Origin: Bacteroidales bacterium
GTDB lineage: Bacteria; Bacteroidota; Bacteroidia; Bacteroidales; WCHB1-69
Assembly: GCA_031272415.1 (NCBI GenBank)
Contig: JAISTU010000077.1
Location: forward strand, 1 to 6,562
DNA length: 6,562 nucleotides
Direction of reading: 5' to 3'
A program made the translations under genes and the position numbers. A model generated the notes under the pieces. That model worked only from the letters and a program-made list of their open reading frames with translations. It searched no databases and was not told where the DNA came from. How positions within the stretch are numbered: position 1 is the first letter of the stretch; each line of letters opens with the position of its first letter. Shown here piece after piece: positions 6,000 to 6,562 of this stretch.

Positions 6000-6007
6000 C
6001 AAATATT
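6000..6007 (-). promoter_or_regulatory. Weak candidate -7 box for the TPR gene
   Basis: Minus-strand AATATTTG differs from the Bacteroidetes consensus TAnnTTTG only at the first base. It would place the start of transcription near 5993 and give a ~20-base leader before the ATG at 5971. A TTTTG lies upstream but at about 26 bases, farther than the usual 19-21. Confidence 0.3.
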
Positions 6008-6082
6008 CTTTTTATTTATCTTACTTAATTATACAAAACTTATGCCATATAAACATAAAACGGATATTTTTTTTATTTATTG

Positions 6083-6157
6083 TTTTTTTTTCAAAGTTTT
6101 TTTTTTATTTTTTTTCCCAACACAGGAAGATATGGGCTTTTTTCAAAGTTTTTTTTT
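6083..6157. repeat. T-tract direct repeat with CAAAG centre
   Basis: A run of nine T, CAAAG and ten T (6083-6106) recurs as six T, CAAAG and nine T (6138-6157). On the minus strand each reads as an A-tract followed by CTTTG, reminiscent of a -7 box with one mismatch (AAACTTTG), so they could be weak or duplicated promoter-like sites upstream of the TPR gene; simple low complexity is just as likely. Confidence 0.5.
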
Positions 6158-6173
6158 GCATTTTTGCACCACC

Positions 6174-6271
6174 TTGTCTGAACTTTGATTTTGAATGATT
6201 TTAATGATTTGTGTGATTATCTAAAATCAGAATAATCACATCAATCATACGAAAATCAGTGGTTCAGACAA
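6174..6271. repeat. 98-base imperfect palindrome with GTTCAGAC ends
   Basis: TTGTCTGAAC (6174-6183) pairs perfectly with GTTCAGACAA (6262-6271), and TGTGATTAT (6212-6220) with ATAATCACA (6232-6240) around an 11-base loop. In between, GATT words on the left arm start at 6187, 6197, 6206 and 6215, and AATC words on the right arm start at 6225, 6234, 6243 and 6254. The transcript could fold into one long hairpin. It looks like a dispersed intergenic repeat; no T-tract of quality follows. Confidence 0.8.
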
Positions 6272-6333
6272 TTTTTTAATCCTGTTAATCTTTTAAATCT
6301 TATGAAAATCGTGGTTCAGACAATTTTATAATC
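6251..6333 (+). repeat. Direct duplication of the palindrome's right end
   Basis: The 31 bases at 6251-6281 (GAAAATC, AGTGGTTCAGACAATTTT, then TTAATC) recur at 6304-6333 with one missing A and one T-to-A change, 53 bases apart. The spacer keeps AATC words about every 9 bases (6278, 6287, 6296, 6307, then 6330 and 6339). Confidence 0.8.
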
Positions 6334-6343
6334 ATAATAATCT

Positions 6344-6476
6344 CTACACTCTACACTCTACACTCTACACTCTACACTCTACACTCTACACTCTACACTC
6401 TACACTCTACACTCTACACTCTGCACTCTACACTCTACACTCTACACTCTACACTCTACACTCTGCACTCTACACT
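6344..6476 (+). repeat. Heptamer tandem array, 19 x CTACACT
   Basis: Nineteen uninterrupted units of seven bases span 133 bases. Seventeen are CTACACT and two, units 12 (6421) and 18 (6463), are CTGCACT. The array is intergenic, flanked on the left by AATC-spaced repeat DNA and on the right by CTGG and the inverted arm at 6484. The near-perfect identity indicates recent expansion. All three plus frames through it are open (period LHSTLYT) only because the unit lacks a stop word on that strand; flanking stops and lack of a start rule out a gene. Confidence 0.97.
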
Positions 6477-6562
6477 CTGGAATAAAATCAAAGTTCAGAC
6501 AAAAAAACTCAAAAATTTTTTCTCTTTGATTATCAACATATTATAAAATAATTGCAACTTTT

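Larger units (their letters stand above)
6174..6502. repeat. 19-bp perfect inverted repeat bracketing the palindrome and the heptamer array
   Basis: TTGTCTGAACTTTGATTTT (6174-6192) is the exact reverse complement of AAAATCAAAGTTCAGACAA (6484-6502). The two arms enclose 291 bases that contain the palindrome, its partial copy and the entire heptamer array. This has the outline of a non-coding element with terminal inverted repeats, but no matching target-site duplication is seen outside the arms. Confidence 0.75.
5972..6562. other. Repeat-rich intergenic region, no gene supported
   Basis: Both strands were read and no plausible gene was found; the short plus-strand frames near 5950-6198 consist of T-tract-encoded Phe/Leu runs. 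From left to right the region holds the TPR gene leader, T-tracts with two CAAAG interruptions (6083-6157), a 98-base palindrome (6174-6271), a partial second copy of its right arm (6304-6333), a 133-base heptamer array (6344-6476) and an inverted copy of the palindrome's left end (6484-6502). The last 60 bases are AT-rich leader-like DNA that may belong to a gene beyond the window. Confidence 0.75.

Noticed and set aside
5868..6198. Two Phe/Leu-rich plus-strand ORFs resembling small membrane proteins
   Set aside because: They are products of T-tracts, overlap the TPR signal-peptide region in antisense, and have no credible start context.
6344..6476. CRISPR-like array
   Set aside because: The unit is seven bases with no spacers, and no cas-like gene is in the window.
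6344..6476. Coding repeat with period LHSTLYT
   Set aside because: Plus frames are open only within the array; there is no start codon with coding sequence upstream, and stops flank it.
1..6562. Anti-phage defence island (winged-helix fragment plus nuclease)
   Set aside because: The nuclease has an export signal and belongs to the secreted NUC1 type, the winged-helix piece is only a 53-residue tail, and unrelated genes separate them.

Overview
This window looks like a low-GC Bacteroidetes chromosome segment. The evidence is an AT-rich background, a textbook Bacteroidetes -7 box (TATCTTTG at 3188-3195, minus strand), starts without purine-rich Shine-Dalgarno sequences, and family members common in that phylum (DUF3788, a secreted TPR protein, a DRGH nuclease, a GT9 heptosyltransferase-like protein). 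No tRNA, rRNA, CRISPR array, intact insertion sequence or phage gene was found.

Left part, plus strand (1-2404): the 3' end of a winged-helix type gene, then two glycosyltransferase genes that probably act on a surface glycan or lipopolysaccharide. The first (164-1198) is a CAP59/GT69-like transferase. Its last ~55 codons look non-native: they begin at a run of nine G and cross a strong intrinsic-terminator hairpin and a possible promoter for the next gene. The second (1205-2404) is a GT9 heptosyltransferase-like protein.

Middle, minus strand (2394-3158): a steroid 5-alpha-reductase-like membrane protein, convergent with the GT9 gene and overlapping its 3' end by 11 bases. It has the clearest promoter in the window. 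Between it and the next gene lies a 273-base intergenic block holding a 20-bp perfect palindrome and two other inverted repeats.

Right part, minus strand (3432-5971): an exported or membrane-anchored DNA/RNA non-specific endonuclease and, upstream, a two-gene unit encoding a secreted TPR protein and a DUF3788 protein. The TPR stop codon directly abuts the DUF3788 start. A strong intrinsic terminator separates this unit from the nuclease gene.

Right end (5972-6562): 591 bases without a gene, packed with repeats. It contains T-tracts, a 98-base palindrome with GATT/AATC words every ~9 bases, a partial second copy of one arm, and a perfect (CTACACT)19-type array of 133 bases. A 19-base perfect inverted repeat brackets the palindrome and the array. 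The same heptamer word, inverted, occurs at both edges of the 3159-3431 block, so it is a dispersed family in this genome.

I see no convincing new multi-gene system. The items most worth a second look are the two mutable sites (the G tract in the glycosyltransferase gene and the heptamer array) and the nested palindrome around the array.
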